Positions 45,083 through 54,876 are shown, counted from the first letter of the stretch. The stretch: 64,000 bases of DNA from Fulvivirga ulvae (GCF_021389975.1 NZ_CP089981.1:3249501-3313500); one strand, 5' to 3'. Numbers and translations are program-made. The notes: generated by a model not told the origin, from the sequence alone.

Positions 45083-46738
45083 TTAATTAGAGCTGATAAG
45101 TTCCTTTGCACTTTCAAAAGCAACGCTTGAAGGTTTATCTCCTCCGATCATTTTAGCTATTTCCTCGACTCGTTCCTGCTCTTCTAATGCTTTGATCTTA
45201 CTTTCTGCCTTTATTGATGAGCTGTCCTTATAAACGAAATAATGTTTGTCCCCTTTAGCAGCAACCTGAGGCAGATGGCTGATCGTAATAAGCTGATGGT
45301 TCTGTGCCATGCGCTTCATCATTGAACCCAGTTTCAGGGCGATTTCTCCGGAAACACCAGTATCTATTTCGTCGAAAATGATAGTTGGCAGAGATATCTT
45401 TTGAGCCAGTATGTACTTTACACAGAACATAAACCTTGAAAACTCACCGCCGGAAGCTACTTTGGAAAGCTCCTGAGGTGCTATACCTTTATTAGCACTG
45501 AAAAGAATGTTGATCAGGTCAATTCCTTTATCAGTCAGTTCACTTTTGGTGCTGGTGATCTTTACGGTGGCATCCGGTATGCCTACCTGGGCCAGAAGTT
45601 CGCCTAGATCTTTTTCAAGTTTGACGAATACGGCATTACGTTTCTGACTTAGCTCCAGTGCCTTTTTCTCCGCAGCGTCCTTTAACTTAGCCACTTCTGC
45701 CTCAGCCTTTTGTATCTCTGCATCCATACTGTTGAAGCGGTCAGTTTTGAGGGTAAGATCTTCCCGTATGCTGATCAATTCTTCGACAGAGCCTGCATGG
45801 TGCTTCTGCTGAAGCTGATAGATCATGCTGAGCCGCTCCTGAATCAACTGGGTTTGTTCGGGGTTGAACTCAACCTGTTCTTCCTCTTTTTCCAGCTCCC
45901 TGATGATATCCTGAAGCTCTATGAAGGAACTTTCCAGACGTTCAAAAAGTGATGAATAGCCTTTGCCATACTTGCTCAACTGACCAAGGAAAACCTTAGC
46001 CTGTTGTAAACTGTCAATGGCTGAGAATTCACTGTTGGAGAGGACATCCAGTGAGCCGTTGAGTTTTGTTTTTATTTCCTCAGCATGCTCCATTACTTCA
46101 AGGGATGCTTCAAGTTCTGCCTGTTCGTCAGCTTTCAGGTCAGCCTTTACCAGTTCATTAAGCAGGAAAGTATTGTAATCAGCTTCCTTGCTTATCTCCG
46201 CATTTTCGGCTTTGAGCTTCTCCAGGTGTTTCTGAGCTTTTTTATAAGCATCATAATCCTTTTTGTATGCATGCCTCAGGGAGGTAGTGCCGGCGAAGGC
46301 ATCCACAAAAGCAAGTTGGTAATTTTGTTTGCCGAGGTTCAGCGTCTCATGTTGCGAATGCACATCCATCAGTCGGGTGCCAAGCCTTTTGAGTATATCT
46401 AATGTTACAGGCGTATCATTTATAAAAGCACGCGACTTACCGGTGGGGCTTATTTCTCTTCTGAAAATAGATACCTCTGCATAATCAAGTTCTTCTTCAT
46501 CAAAAGCCTTTTGCAGATTGTAGTTTCTAACATCAAACTGACCTTCTATGATACATTTGCTTTCTTCATCAAACAGCGTTTTGGTGTCGGCGCGGTTACC
46601 GAGCAGTAATCCGACTGCTCCAAGCATAATAGACTTACCCGCACCCGTTTCTCCTGTGATGATATTCAGGTTAGCTGATGGAGTGATTTCCAGGTGTTGG
46701 ATTAGCGCATAATTCTTGATTAGAAGATGTTTTAGCAT
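45083..46738 (-). CDS. recN: DNA repair ATPase RecN
   Basis: A 551-residue SMC-like protein with Walker A GETGAGKS near residue 30. Long coiled-coil arms run from ~150 to ~370 (KAQKHLEKLKAENAEISKEA). The signature SGGEFSRFMF and Walker B IIFDEIDTGVSG lie in the C-terminal half. RecN holds broken DNA ends during recombinational repair of double-strand breaks. It lies 6 bases after a small gene in a conserved Bacteroidota gene order. Confidence 0.97.
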   Translation of the reverse strand: MLKHLLIKNYALIQHLEITPSANLNIITGETGAGKSIMLGAVGLLLGNRADTKTLFDEESKCIIEGQFDVRNYNLQKAFDEEELDYAEVSIFRREISPTGKSRAFINDTPVTLDILKRLGTRLMDVHSQHETLNLGKQNYQLAFVDAFAGTTSLRHAYKKDYDAYKKAQKHLEKLKAENAEISKEADYNTFLLNELVKADLKADEQAELEASLEVMEHAEEIKTKLNGSLDVLSNSEFSAIDSLQQAKVFLGQLSKYGKGYSSLFERLESSFIELQDIIRELEKEEEQVEFNPEQTQLIQERLSMIYQLQQKHHAGSVEELISIREDLTLKTDRFNSMDAEIQKAEAEVAKLKDAAEKKALELSQKRNAVFVKLEKDLGELLAQVGIPDATVKITSTKSELTDKGIDLINILFSANKGIAPQELSKVASGGEFSRFMFCVKYILAQKISLPTIIFDEIDTGVSGEIALKLGSMMKRMAQNHQLITISHLPQVAAKGDKHYFVYKDSSSIKAESKIKALEEQERVEEIAKMIGGDKPSSVAFESAKELISSN

Positions 46739-46744
46739 CCTGAT

Positions 46745-46960
46745 TTAATAATCTATGATGATTTCAGAAATTCCGTCCAGTGCTACAACCTGTTTGGTAA
46801 GTCTCATGTTTTTAACTTCCAGACTGTCGCCCTGCAGGTTGAGAAGTGTTACCATGAGAACACTCCCGTTACCAAGCACAATATTAGCTTTTTTACCCGA
46901 AATTTCCGGCCACTTTTGAGGTATGTTATGAGTGGAGATTCTTAACTGACGTTTAGCCAC
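46745..46960 (-). CDS. Small beta-rich protein, unrecognised
   Basis: A 71-residue protein (MAKRQLRISTHNIPQKWPEI...) whose second half is beta-strand-like (KANIVLGNGSVLMVTLLNLQ, then NMRLTKQVVALDGISEIIID), suggesting an Sm-like or SH3-like barrel. It is packed between porD and recN with gaps of 2 and 6 bases, so it is certainly part of the operon. Function unknown. Confidence 0.75.
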   Translation of the reverse strand: MAKRQLRISTHNIPQKWPEISGKKANIVLGNGSVLMVTLLNLQGDSLEVKNMRLTKQVVALDGISEIIIDY

Positions 46961-46962
46961 GA

Positions 46963-47856
46963 TTACTTTATTATTTTTTCGTATTCACTTCTTTTTGAAG
47001 GGTCAATGGTAGAAAGAATGTCAAAAGCCTCTCTTCTTACCTGGATATTGCCTTCCGAAAATAAGTTGATCAGCTCATCTGATTTGGCATCCAGAAAACT
47101 AATAATAAGTATTGAACTGGGGTATATGTCCCTTATCTTTTTGATACTCTTCAATACCTCAAGTATTTGCTGTCGGCTCTTGTCCCTGTCTTGCTCATAA
47201 GTATCTAAGGCCAGCCTGTGATATTTATAAAGGCCTTTGCGGATATCCTGCATCTGCTGATTGGTGAGGTTTTCTATCAGCCAGTAACGGTTTCTGGTGT
47301 TTCCCAAAGCATTCCATCCCGGACGATTGGCCTGTTGTGCATTGTTTACCACGGTCAGGGCTCTCTGAAAGTAAGGAGAGCCGCCCATTTCACTGAACGA
47401 ATCATAGTCCATGCCTAAGATCAGATAAGCATAAAATGCCAACATCGATGTCAGGTTTGAATTAAAAGTATTAAGGTTGAAATTCAGCGGCTGCGATTCC
47501 ACATATTCAAACTGCCAGTCCCGATCTGCAAAGTTAACAAGTATGGATTCGTAGTTGGAGTTATAGACTGGTCGAGCAGATTGTACTTGTACGGTGGCCT
47601 CATAGTTTCCAATACTCTTTGGGTCTTGCAAGGTAATGATCAGGTTGCATTTAATCCTCTCGAAGCTTTCGAACTGGTCATCTGTCCATTTTTGATTGTT
47701 CAAAAACTGGGAGAAGGCATTTTCCATGTCTTCAAACACTCTTCGGTCAGATGACTGAACCTGGTCTGCATTAATCGTTACCCTGCAGTTGAGTTCCTGG
47801 GCCTTTGAGTGAAGAAGCGAGAAAACAAATAGTACGGTAAAGGTTAATTTACGCAT
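46963..47856 (-). CDS. porD: Type IX secretion protein PorD (DUF4835)
   Basis: A 297-residue exported protein (signal peptide MRKLTFTVLFVFSLLHSKAQ). Family features are LNCRVTINADQVQSSDRRVF at the mature N-terminus, YLILGMDYDSFSEMGGSPYF in the middle, and a helical C-terminus. PorD-type proteins are periplasmic or outer-membrane-associated factors required for type IX secretion and gliding in Bacteroidota. The position directly after coaBC, with an 8-base overlap, is the standard one for this gene. It indicates the organism has a T9SS. Confidence 0.9.
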   Translation of the reverse strand: MRKLTFTVLFVFSLLHSKAQELNCRVTINADQVQSSDRRVFEDMENAFSQFLNNQKWTDDQFESFERIKCNLIITLQDPKSIGNYEATVQVQSARPVYNSNYESILVNFADRDWQFEYVESQPLNFNLNTFNSNLTSMLAFYAYLILGMDYDSFSEMGGSPYFQRALTVVNNAQQANRPGWNALGNTRNRYWLIENLTNQQMQDIRKGLYKYHRLALDTYEQDRDKSRQQILEVLKSIKKIRDIYPSSILIISFLDAKSDELINLFSEGNIQVRREAFDILSTIDPSKRSEYEKIIK

Positions 47857-49051
47857 GTATTACCTCTATAATTGTGTTAATAATGTCTTTAGCTACATCA
47901 GCTTTACTTTTTAACTCGAAATTGCGGACATTATTTTGTTTATCAATAATAGATATTTTGTTGGTGTCATGTCCAAATCCGGCACCTTTATCATTGAGCG
48001 AATTTAACACGATAAGGTCAAAGTTCTTCGACTTTATCTTGTTTTGGGCGTTGTCCAGCTCGTTTTCTGTTTCCAAAGCAAAACCTACAGTAAACTGCCC
48101 ATTTTTTTTCAATTTTCCCAGTGAAGCTGCAATGTCTTGCGTCTTTACCAACTCCAATGTTAATGAGTTGGTTTTTTTCTTGATCTTTTGATCGGCGGTG
48201 TGTGCAGGTTTATAATCGGCAACCGCGGCGGAGAGCACAGCAATGTCTGTATCGGGGAAGTATCGCACGCATGTATCATACATTTCCTGTGCAGAAGTGA
48301 CCTTAACTAATTCAATGTTTTCATGGTTAACAGATTGTTGAGAAGGACCACTAACCAATATAACCTGTGCGCCATTTAGTGCCATATGATGTGCCAGTGC
48401 ATAACCCATTTTACCACTGGAATGGTTGCCAATAAACCTGACCGGGTCTATGGCTTCATAGGTTGGGCCGGCGGTTATCAGAACTTTTTTACCTGCCAGT
48501 GCTTTTTTTTTATTGAAGAATCTCTTTATCTCCTTCAAAATTTCCTCAGGCTCGGCCATACGTCCCTGACCTACCAGGCCACTGGCTAGTTCGCCATGTC
48601 CGGCATCTACTACTGTGTTGCCGTATCCTCGAAGGATTGAAAGGTTGCCCAGAGTAGAGGGGTGTGTATACATATCCAGGTCCATGGCAGGCGCTACATA
48701 TACGGGGCATTTTGCAGAAAGATAAGTGGCCAGCAACAAATTGTCACACAGGCCATGAGCCATTTTTGCCAGCGTGTTTGCACTTGCCGGGGCTATTACC
48801 ATCAAGTCGGCCCAAAGCCCCAGATCAACATGATTATTCCATTGACCGGTATCGTCTTTAATAAAACGGGAATAAACCGGATGTTTTGATAAGGTGGATA
48901 ATGTAAGAGGAGTTATAAAGTCAGATGCAGAGGCAGTCATAATAACTTTTACCTCTGCACCTTCTTTGACTAGTAATCTTACCAGAAAAGCGGATTTATA
49001 AGCAGCAATGCTACCACATACTCCCAATATAATTTTTTTCCCCTGGAGCAT
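47849..49051 (-). CDS. coaBC: Bifunctional CoaBC (PPC decarboxylase / PPC synthetase)
   Basis: A 400-residue protein. The N-terminal flavin-dependent decarboxylase (~1-180) has GSIAAYKSAFLVRLL, the catalytic His in NNHVDLGLWADLMVIAPASA, and PAMDLDMYTHPS where many homologues have PxMNxxM. The C-terminal synthetase (~185-400) has ITAGPTYEAIDPVRFIGNHS, SGKMGYALA and the DQKIKKK strand. The enzyme converts 4'-phosphopantothenate and cysteine to 4'-phosphopantetheine on the way to coenzyme A. It is the core of the operon, overlapping porD by 8 bases and starting 11 bases after rpoZ. Confidence 0.96.
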   Translation of the reverse strand: MLQGKKIILGVCGSIAAYKSAFLVRLLVKEGAEVKVIMTASASDFITPLTLSTLSKHPVYSRFIKDDTGQWNNHVDLGLWADLMVIAPASANTLAKMAHGLCDNLLLATYLSAKCPVYVAPAMDLDMYTHPSTLGNLSILRGYGNTVVDAGHGELASGLVGQGRMAEPEEILKEIKRFFNKKKALAGKKVLITAGPTYEAIDPVRFIGNHSSGKMGYALAHHMALNGAQVILVSGPSQQSVNHENIELVKVTSAQEMYDTCVRYFPDTDIAVLSAAVADYKPAHTADQKIKKKTNSLTLELVKTQDIAASLGKLKKNGQFTVGFALETENELDNAQNKIKSKNFDLIVLNSLNDKGAGFGHDTNKISIIDKQNNVRNFELKSKADVAKDIINTIIEVIHA

Positions 49052-49062
49052 GCCGAAGCAGA

Positions 49063-49386
49063 TTAAAGTTGCAAGCCGCCTTCTTCCTCTTCTCTGCGTC
49101 TGAACAGAACTTTTCCTTCGGCGAACTCTTCGATAGCTACATTGGTCGCTTTTGGCATTCTTTCATAAAACTTAGAGATCTCTATCTGCTCTCTGTTTTC
49201 AAAAATCTCTTCAAGATTATCCACAGTAGACGCAAACTCGGCTAATTTGGAGTTTAACTCTTCTTTTACGTTTACTGCTATTTGCCTTGCTCTTTTTGAA
49301 ATGATTGCTACACTTTCATACACATTTCCGGTTGGAGCCGAAAGTTTGTCCATATCTCTTGTAACAATAGATGCTTGAATAGCCAT
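49063..49386 (-). CDS. rpoZ: RNA polymerase omega subunit (Rpb6-like)
   Basis: A 107-residue protein with the omega/Rpb6 core SAPTGNVYESVAIISKRARQ and IAVNVKEELNSKLAEF. The Bacteroidota form is longer than the E. coli subunit. Its C-terminal part (FYERMPKATNVAIEEFAEGK) matches this group's typical extension. Omega assists beta' folding and holoenzyme assembly. It lies between bamD and coaBC with short gaps (21 and 11 bases), a conserved order. Confidence 0.9.
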   Translation of the reverse strand: MAIQASIVTRDMDKLSAPTGNVYESVAIISKRARQIAVNVKEELNSKLAEFASTVDNLEEIFENREQIEISKFYERMPKATNVAIEEFAEGKVLFRRREEEEGGLQL

Positions 49387-49407
49387 AGTTATATTTATTA
49401 AGTTATT

Positions 49408-50220
49408 TTATCTTTTAGCCAGCTCTGTTACTTTTTCCAGGCTGTCATTATATTTTTTTTCAGCGTCACGCAGATATTCACTACCCGGATACAGGTCGAT
49501 AAACTCCAGATAATACTCGTTTGCCTGACGGTACCTCTCCAGTTGCTTGGAAAGTATACTTTTAGTTGCAAGATTGTATTGCGCCATGAATTTCAAAAAT
49601 GCGATCTCCTCATTGTATTTCGAATCGGGGAAGTCATTTTTGAAAGTTTCAAAGGCTACAACTGCAGCTTTATGACGTTCTAATTTATAATATTGTTTTG
49701 CGTTTTCGTAACCTTTTCGCTCCAGTTTTTCCTGTATTTCATTAATTACTCTTGAGGCATCATCCCTGAACTTGCTTTCAGGATATTTATTCAGGAAATT
49801 CTGCATAGCCACCACAGCTTCAATGCTGCTGGTTTGATCCAGGTTGTAGGCCGGAGAGTTGGCATATAAAGAATAGGCATGCATAAACTGAGCCTCCTGG
49901 GCAAACTCACTTCTGGCGTATGTCTGATAAAACACTTTAAAATGATGCGAAGCCAGTAAATAGAATTGTTCGTGATATTGAGTATAAGCAAAATAGAACT
50001 GAACCTTCTCACCCTCCGGCAAACCTCTTACAATAGGTAAAATCTGCTCAAAAAGCGCTCCGGCCCTGTAATAGTCCTTGTTTTCATAGTAGTTCAAGGC
50101 CGCGTCGTACTTCACACGCCAGTCTTCACTTTTTTCTATTTTTCTGAACTTGCTGCAAGAGACCAGAGAAAAGATGAGAAAAGCAGCTAAAAAATGCTTA
50201 AAAAATACCCGTTTCAACAT
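49408..50220 (-). CDS. bamD: Outer-membrane assembly lipoprotein BamD
   Basis: A 270-residue lipoprotein (signal ending LVSC, Cys22). TPR-like helical pairs fill the mature part (AALNYYENKDYYRAGALFEQ, GLPEGEKVQFYFAYTQYHEQ, NYALEAYQKF-like repeats). BamD is a periplasmic-side, outer-membrane-anchored component of the BAM complex that inserts beta-barrel proteins. This is the first gene of the rpoZ-coaBC-porD-recN run and has a 108-base gap upstream that could hold a promoter. Confidence 0.92.
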   Translation of the reverse strand: MLKRVFFKHFLAAFLIFSLVSCSKFRKIEKSEDWRVKYDAALNYYENKDYYRAGALFEQILPIVRGLPEGEKVQFYFAYTQYHEQFYLLASHHFKVFYQTYARSEFAQEAQFMHAYSLYANSPAYNLDQTSSIEAVVAMQNFLNKYPESKFRDDASRVINEIQEKLERKGYENAKQYYKLERHKAAVVAFETFKNDFPDSKYNEEIAFLKFMAQYNLATKSILSKQLERYRQANEYYLEFIDLYPGSEYLRDAEKKYNDSLEKVTELAKR

Positions 50221-50328
50221 AAGGGTGCAAATATAGGTTAGTAATTGTTAATAAGCAATAAAATGACATTGCCCGAAAATCAGGGTATATAACGAAAGAT
50301 TTTTACAGGTAGTTTTAATTAAGAGGTT

Positions 50329-51039
50329 TTATTTTCTGACGACAAGCTTTCTGGTCATCACCCCGTCATTGTCTATGTATAAGGTATAAAAATAAACGCC
50401 GGGGTTAAACTCTTCGGTGTTAATTTTAAGCTTGGTTTCCAAATATGCCAGTTCATGTTCGCCAATAATACTTCCAAGTACATTGTGTATGACAATTTTG
50501 GCATGGGTATCTTCATGAAGCAGGTTGTAATCAATGATGGCAAAATCTACTACAGGGTTTGGATAAACGTCGTTGATATGGACTTCATCAGAACTGAAAA
50601 TTGCCTTTTTGTTATTCAGGTCTTCGACAGTGTACGTCACCTCATATTCTACGGCATCAGAAGGATTATCACGGTCATATATTAAATATTTTACGGTGCT
50701 GAAACCTGCTACCAGTCCTGTTTCAAGTACGGTTTTGAATTTCGAAGAGGTTTCGCCGGGTTCCAGCTTTTTGGAGAGGGGCATCTGGTTTGTTTCAGCA
50801 GCATAACATTCGCTGCCCCAGCAGAAGTAGCTCGACTGGCTGGTCCCGATCACCTGCTCCAGTCTTTTAACTATTATTTGGATAGGCCGGTTGGAGTTAT
50901 TCTTTATTTTAATGGGAACTTTAATTACATCTCCGATACTGCCTTTCAATGTGCCAGACTGATCAATGACTTCAAAATTTTGTGCGTGCGCAAAGCACAT
51001 CATCACAAAACTTAATATCATTGGTAGGAATATTTTCAT
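50329..51039 (-). CDS. Secreted protein with T9SS type A sorting tail
   Basis: A 236-residue exported protein (signal peptide ending CFAHAQ). The N-terminal half is an immunoglobulin-like domain (VIKVPIKIKNNSNRPIQIIV). The C-terminal ~75 residues form a type A sorting domain (DVYPNPVVDFAIIDYN, FNPGVYFYTLYIDNDGV, MTRKLVVRK). Proteins with this tail are exported across the outer membrane by the type IX system, for which porD is encoded nearby. The cargo function is unknown. Confidence 0.85.
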   Translation of the reverse strand: MKIFLPMILSFVMMCFAHAQNFEVIDQSGTLKGSIGDVIKVPIKIKNNSNRPIQIIVKRLEQVIGTSQSSYFCWGSECYAAETNQMPLSKKLEPGETSSKFKTVLETGLVAGFSTVKYLIYDRDNPSDAVEYEVTYTVEDLNNKKAIFSSDEVHINDVYPNPVVDFAIIDYNLLHEDTHAKIVIHNVLGSIIGEHELAYLETKLKINTEEFNPGVYFYTLYIDNDGVMTRKLVVRK

Positions 51040-51161
51040 ATTAGCACATAATAATTTTTATAGCAATGCGTTGTAGCCGTGTAATTACTTAAGATACGTA
51101 AAAATATTTATAATAGATACGAAGTTTTACGTTTTTGGTAACCTTTTTTTGAATCTGGCAA

Positions 51162-52775
51162 TTACTCATTATCGTTATTATCTGGTTTTAAAATTCCGGT
51201 TTCATCAAATGTTTGCCTTGGAGCTTTTTCAATCGTTTGTTGAGGTTTTTGTTGTGCCAGAATAGTACTTTCCAGCATTTCTTGTTTTACTGGCTTTTCT
51301 TCTTCACGCCAATTAAAATCTTTCAGTTTTTTCTGAGGCTCCCGGATTTCATGTGGAGGTATAAATGAGGCCTCAGGTTTAATATAGAATGAAATGTTAT
51401 CTGCCTTGTTTTCCTTAAACTTGATCAACATATAGCTGCAGATTATTTTATTGAGCCCCACAAGGTATGATTCCGTTTCATCCAGTGCATAAAAAAGACT
51501 TTCCCCGTTTCCATTGACATCAACCTTCTGAATGTTGCCTTTGTTAAAATGAGCCACCATAGTGCGCCCTTTGATCTGGTTGAAGTTACTTATACTATCT
51601 TTGGATATGACGAAGGAATTAACCGACATATTTAACTTGTCAATGGAGTTGTTGGCAATCTCCACATTGATCGAGTCTGCTGTCATCTGATTTCCGGAAG
51701 ACCATAACACGGGATCATTATAGAAATAGATAATAGAGTCTGCAGTTACATAAGCCAGGGAATCTGCACGGCCTTGCAGATCCGATTTGAAAATTTTCAC
51801 ATTGTTGTAAGCAAGCAATCTTTTTTTAGAAGGATCGTCGCTTTCGATGGCTACCAATGTATCTGCTGTCAGGTACATGGTATCCTGTTCCATTATTTTT
51901 TTCATGAGTGCCCGGCCAAAGACTTTGGCTATTCCTTTATCTTTTTGATAGAAACTTCGGTCCCCGGTTATTATTATATCCTGCTCTTTGGATATCATCT
52001 CCACATTACCTACTGCCCTGTAGTATTTTCTAAGATCGTCGAGGAACAGGTTGTCCCCCTCTAGGAAGTATGACCTCGTTTCGATTTGCCCGATGTTCAG
52101 GTCAGATTTTTTAATTTTGGTATCATACTGGCCTTCCTCGTAGTTAAAAACATTGCCCTCCACATCTGTTAACTCCGTTGGTGCCCGGAAGTACACAATG
52201 TTGGTTTTAGTGTTATACTGAAGTGTATCAGACATCAGGGTGTAATCAGGATTTTTGCCCACCACATCTGATTTAAATGATGCCATATTGGTATTGACCT
52301 GATAGTACCCTTTTTTACTGGTTAGTACATTGGTGCTGTCTACAAGCCTTCCTCCATTGTAATACCGTGCTTCCTGTTGGTTTCTGTAGTAATCAAGGAA
52401 ATCGGTATATAGTGTAACCCGGCCCTTTTTTACAAATACTACATTTTCACGGAGTTTGGCTTCCTTTTTATCCCCCTCATAGATCAGCTTTTTTGCAGTG
52501 ATCACCACCGAGTCGCCCTCAGTAATTTTTACATGGCCAAAAGCTTCCATGTAGTTTCTTTTGCTATAAAAATGCACGGAGTCGCTATATATAGTAGTCT
52601 CGTTTTGTTCGAAGATCACATCACCAACGAACCGGTCGAAGCGCTCACCTTCTTTATTGATACCACCAAATAGTTTATCGGCCTGCTTCATTTTTACCTT
52701 CTTTTGAGCAAAGCCTGTGCTTCCGGAAAGTATGGCCAATCCTATAACTAGTGCTATTTTAAGTGTTATTTTCAT
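51162..52775 (-). CDS. OstA/LptA-like periplasmic protein
   Basis: A 537-residue exported protein (signal ending TGFAQ). It is filled with beta-jellyroll repeats of the OstA/LptA type (FVGDVIFEQNETTIYSDSVH, AFGHVKITEGDSVVITAKKL, RAVGNVEMISKEQDIIITGD). The C-terminus is Pro/Gln-rich and flexible. The family binds lipopolysaccharide lipid A and bridges the periplasm, or plugs into LptD. The long multi-repeat form is typical of Bacteroidota. It is divergent from tilS and its start leaves ~127 bases for both promoters if tilS begins at 52903. Confidence 0.85.
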   Translation of the reverse strand: MKITLKIALVIGLAILSGSTGFAQKKVKMKQADKLFGGINKEGERFDRFVGDVIFEQNETTIYSDSVHFYSKRNYMEAFGHVKITEGDSVVITAKKLIYEGDKKEAKLRENVVFVKKGRVTLYTDFLDYYRNQQEARYYNGGRLVDSTNVLTSKKGYYQVNTNMASFKSDVVGKNPDYTLMSDTLQYNTKTNIVYFRAPTELTDVEGNVFNYEEGQYDTKIKKSDLNIGQIETRSYFLEGDNLFLDDLRKYYRAVGNVEMISKEQDIIITGDRSFYQKDKGIAKVFGRALMKKIMEQDTMYLTADTLVAIESDDPSKKRLLAYNNVKIFKSDLQGRADSLAYVTADSIIYFYNDPVLWSSGNQMTADSINVEIANNSIDKLNMSVNSFVISKDSISNFNQIKGRTMVAHFNKGNIQKVDVNGNGESLFYALDETESYLVGLNKIICSYMLIKFKENKADNISFYIKPEASFIPPHEIREPQKKLKDFNWREEEKPVKQEMLESTILAQQKPQQTIEKAPRQTFDETGILKPDNNDNE

Positions 52776-52902
52776 TTATTATATCCTGGTATTTTAGCAA
52801 ACAGCCGGAATGCTTAATCATATAAAATTAATATGTTTGTCAGTAGGCATTCTTCAATTTGCATTAGCAGCCTCAAAATTAAATAAAAAAGCCCGTGCAC
52901 CG

Positions 52903-54222
52903 ATGGTTAAAGATTTTTTAGATTTCATCTCCACCAATAATTTATGCGATACAGGTGATAAAGTCCTTTTGACAGTAAGCGGTGGAGTGGATTCTATAGT
53001 TTTGGTTAGGCTATTCAAGGATGCTGGTTTTAATTTTGCCATTGCCCACTGCAACTTCCAACTTCGTGGGATCGAATCCGACAGTGATGAAGCCTTTGTG
53101 AGGGAACTGGCCCGGTTAAATAATGTGTCATGTTTTGTTCGATCTTTTGATACCAAAAATTATGCCGCAATGCATAGTGTTTCTACACAAATGGCTGCCC
53201 GCGATTTGCGCTATGCATGGTTTGCCGATTTGGTAGCAGAGCATGGTATCAAATATATCGCTACAGCACATCATTTGGACGATAGCCTTGAAACCGTATT
53301 ATTTAACCTGACCAAAGGAACTGGTATTTCAGGCGTTCGGGGTATTCTGCCCAAGCAGAATAATCTGATCCGCCCTTTGCTGTTTGCCTCCAAAGATGAT
53401 ATTCTAAGTTACGCCAGAAATAACCGCTTACAATGGAGGGAAGACAGTAGTAACGAATCAACGAAATACAGCAGGAACCTGATCCGACATGAGGTAATAC
53501 CTGTGCTGAAAAAGATAAACCCTTCATTAATATCTACTTTCATTCAAACCCGCCAGCGACTGGAGGATGCAGAGAAGGTGCTGATACAGAAAGTACATCA
53601 GGTGAGAAACGAGGGCTTGTCCTTTCAGGGTGAAGATGTATATGTGCCTAAGGAAGCCATAGGCGGGCAGCCTGCGACAGTTGTGGAGGAGCTTTTGAAA
53701 CCGTATGGGTTTAACTGGCAGCAGGTACAGGAGGTGTTGGGCGGGCTGGACGGACTTGCGGGTAAAGTGTTCCTTTCGGCGAGTCACCAGCTTAATATAG
53801 ACAGGTCCCACCTGATCATTAGTCCTCTGAAAGGGGAGGTTGGCGAGGAGTATATTGAATCCCATGATGAGTATGCCGGCAATAAAGTGATTAAATTGAG
53901 GTGTTATCGGTCAGATGATGTTAACCATTTGCTAAGGAAGAAAAATGAGGCCAGTTTGGATTTTGACAGGCTGAATTTCCCACTTAAACTGCGCAAATGG
54001 AAGATAGGAGATACCTTTTGCCCGTTAGGAATGAGAGGTAAAAAAAAGGTGAGTGATTTTATGATAGATGAGAAAATTCCTTTAAACTTGAAAGAACGAG
54101 TATGTGTTATTGAGTCGGCAGGGGAGGTGGTATGGGTAGTCGGGCACCGTGTAGATGACCGGTTCAAAGTTCGCCCGGACACAAAAAGGATATTCAATAT
54201 GGTAATGTTGCAGAATGATTAA
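52903..54222 (+). CDS. tilS: tRNA(Ile)-lysidine synthase
   Basis: A 439-residue ATPase. The frame is open back to 52810, but the ATG at 52903 (MVKDFLDFISTNN) fits the normal N-terminus and leaves room for promoters, whereas the extra residues look random. The PP-loop SGGVDS is near residue 24. NRxxxEDSSN-like WREDSSNESTKYSRNLIRHEV and TAHHLDDSLETVLFNLTKGTG follow, and the C-terminal domain ends in VVGHRVDDRFKVRPDTKRIF. TilS converts cytidine 34 of the AUA-reading tRNA(Ile) to lysidine using ATP and lysine. It overlaps the next gene by 8 bases. Confidence 0.95.
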   Translation: MVKDFLDFISTNNLCDTGDKVLLTVSGGVDSIVLVRLFKDAGFNFAIAHCNFQLRGIESDSDEAFVRELARLNNVSCFVRSFDTKNYAAMHSVSTQMAARDLRYAWFADLVAEHGIKYIATAHHLDDSLETVLFNLTKGTGISGVRGILPKQNNLIRPLLFASKDDILSYARNNRLQWREDSSNESTKYSRNLIRHEVIPVLKKINPSLISTFIQTRQRLEDAEKVLIQKVHQVRNEGLSFQGEDVYVPKEAIGGQPATVVEELLKPYGFNWQQVQEVLGGLDGLAGKVFLSASHQLNIDRSHLIISPLKGEVGEEYIESHDEYAGNKVIKLRCYRSDDVNHLLRKKNEASLDFDRLNFPLKLRKWKIGDTFCPLGMRGKKKVSDFMIDEKIPLNLKERVCVIESAGEVVWVVGHRVDDRFKVRPDTKRIFNMVMLQND

Positions 54223-54733
54223 TCCCTTCAAAAAAACTTTCACGGCCCAGGAGCATAACATGTTCGTATTTCTCGCAAAGATCAGGTTGTTCTCCAATCT
54301 GAATTATAAGCAGATGTCACTCTTCCTTCCTTTTATGCATGAGAGAAAATATGTGCAGGATGAGGTGGTTTTCTTTAGAAATGATCCAAGCCATGCACTT
54401 TATTTACTCAAGAAAGGGGAAGTCTCTCTTAATATAGACGTAAACGAAGACTTTGAAAGCCTCACCCGGGTACAGGCCGGTGTGGCATTAGGCGAAAGTT
54501 GCCTTTTAAAAGACGCGAAAAGGCTGCTCAATGCATTTGTGAGTTCGGAAACCGCTGAGTTCTATGTTATACCCCAGGACAACATCTTCGATATATTTGA
54601 AAACAATACCAAGGTTAAGGTGAAAATGCTGGAATCACTCGCCGAAATATATAACGAATACAACTCTAATCTCTTCAAGGCATACAAGTCTTCCTTGGGC
54701 TTCTTTAACCTGAGCCAGGTTTACCGGGGATGA
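54215..54733 (+). CDS. Cyclic-nucleotide-binding-like domain protein
   Basis: A 172-residue protein with one cNMP-type beta-barrel at ~25-130 (LFLPFMHERKYVQDEVVFFR, LYLLKKGEVSLNI, GVALGESCLLKDAKRLLNAF). The phosphate-binding block GESxxL is present but the following Arg region is degenerate, so ligand binding is uncertain. No DNA-binding HTH follows the barrel. A helical tail (~135-172) does. It is translationally coupled to tilS by an 8-base overlap. Role unknown. Confidence 0.8.
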   Translation: MINPFKKTFTAQEHNMFVFLAKIRLFSNLNYKQMSLFLPFMHERKYVQDEVVFFRNDPSHALYLLKKGEVSLNIDVNEDFESLTRVQAGVALGESCLLKDAKRLLNAFVSSETAEFYVIPQDNIFDIFENNTKVKVKMLESLAEIYNEYNSNLFKAYKSSLGFFNLSQVYRG

Positions 54734-54850
54734 TTTTCCGTTTTCCGTTCATGGTTTTTTAGTTCATTATTTTGTCATTTCGGTATGGTTTCCATTTCTT
54801 AACCGTGAACTATGGACGCTCCGACTGTGAACAGTTTAAGAACAGTTTAA

Positions 54851-54876
54851 TTTGTCACATTGATTAATTAAATTTG
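54851..54876 (+). promoter_or_regulatory. Possible promoter of mdh
   Basis: TAAATTTG at 54869-54876 fits the Bacteroidota -7 consensus. The nearest TTTG (54851-54854) gives a spacer of only 14 bases, shorter than usual, so the -33 match is doubtful. Confidence 0.4.

Noticed and set aside
52810..52902. N-terminal extension of tilS
   Set aside because: The extra 31 residues look random and would leave only 34 bases between divergent genes.
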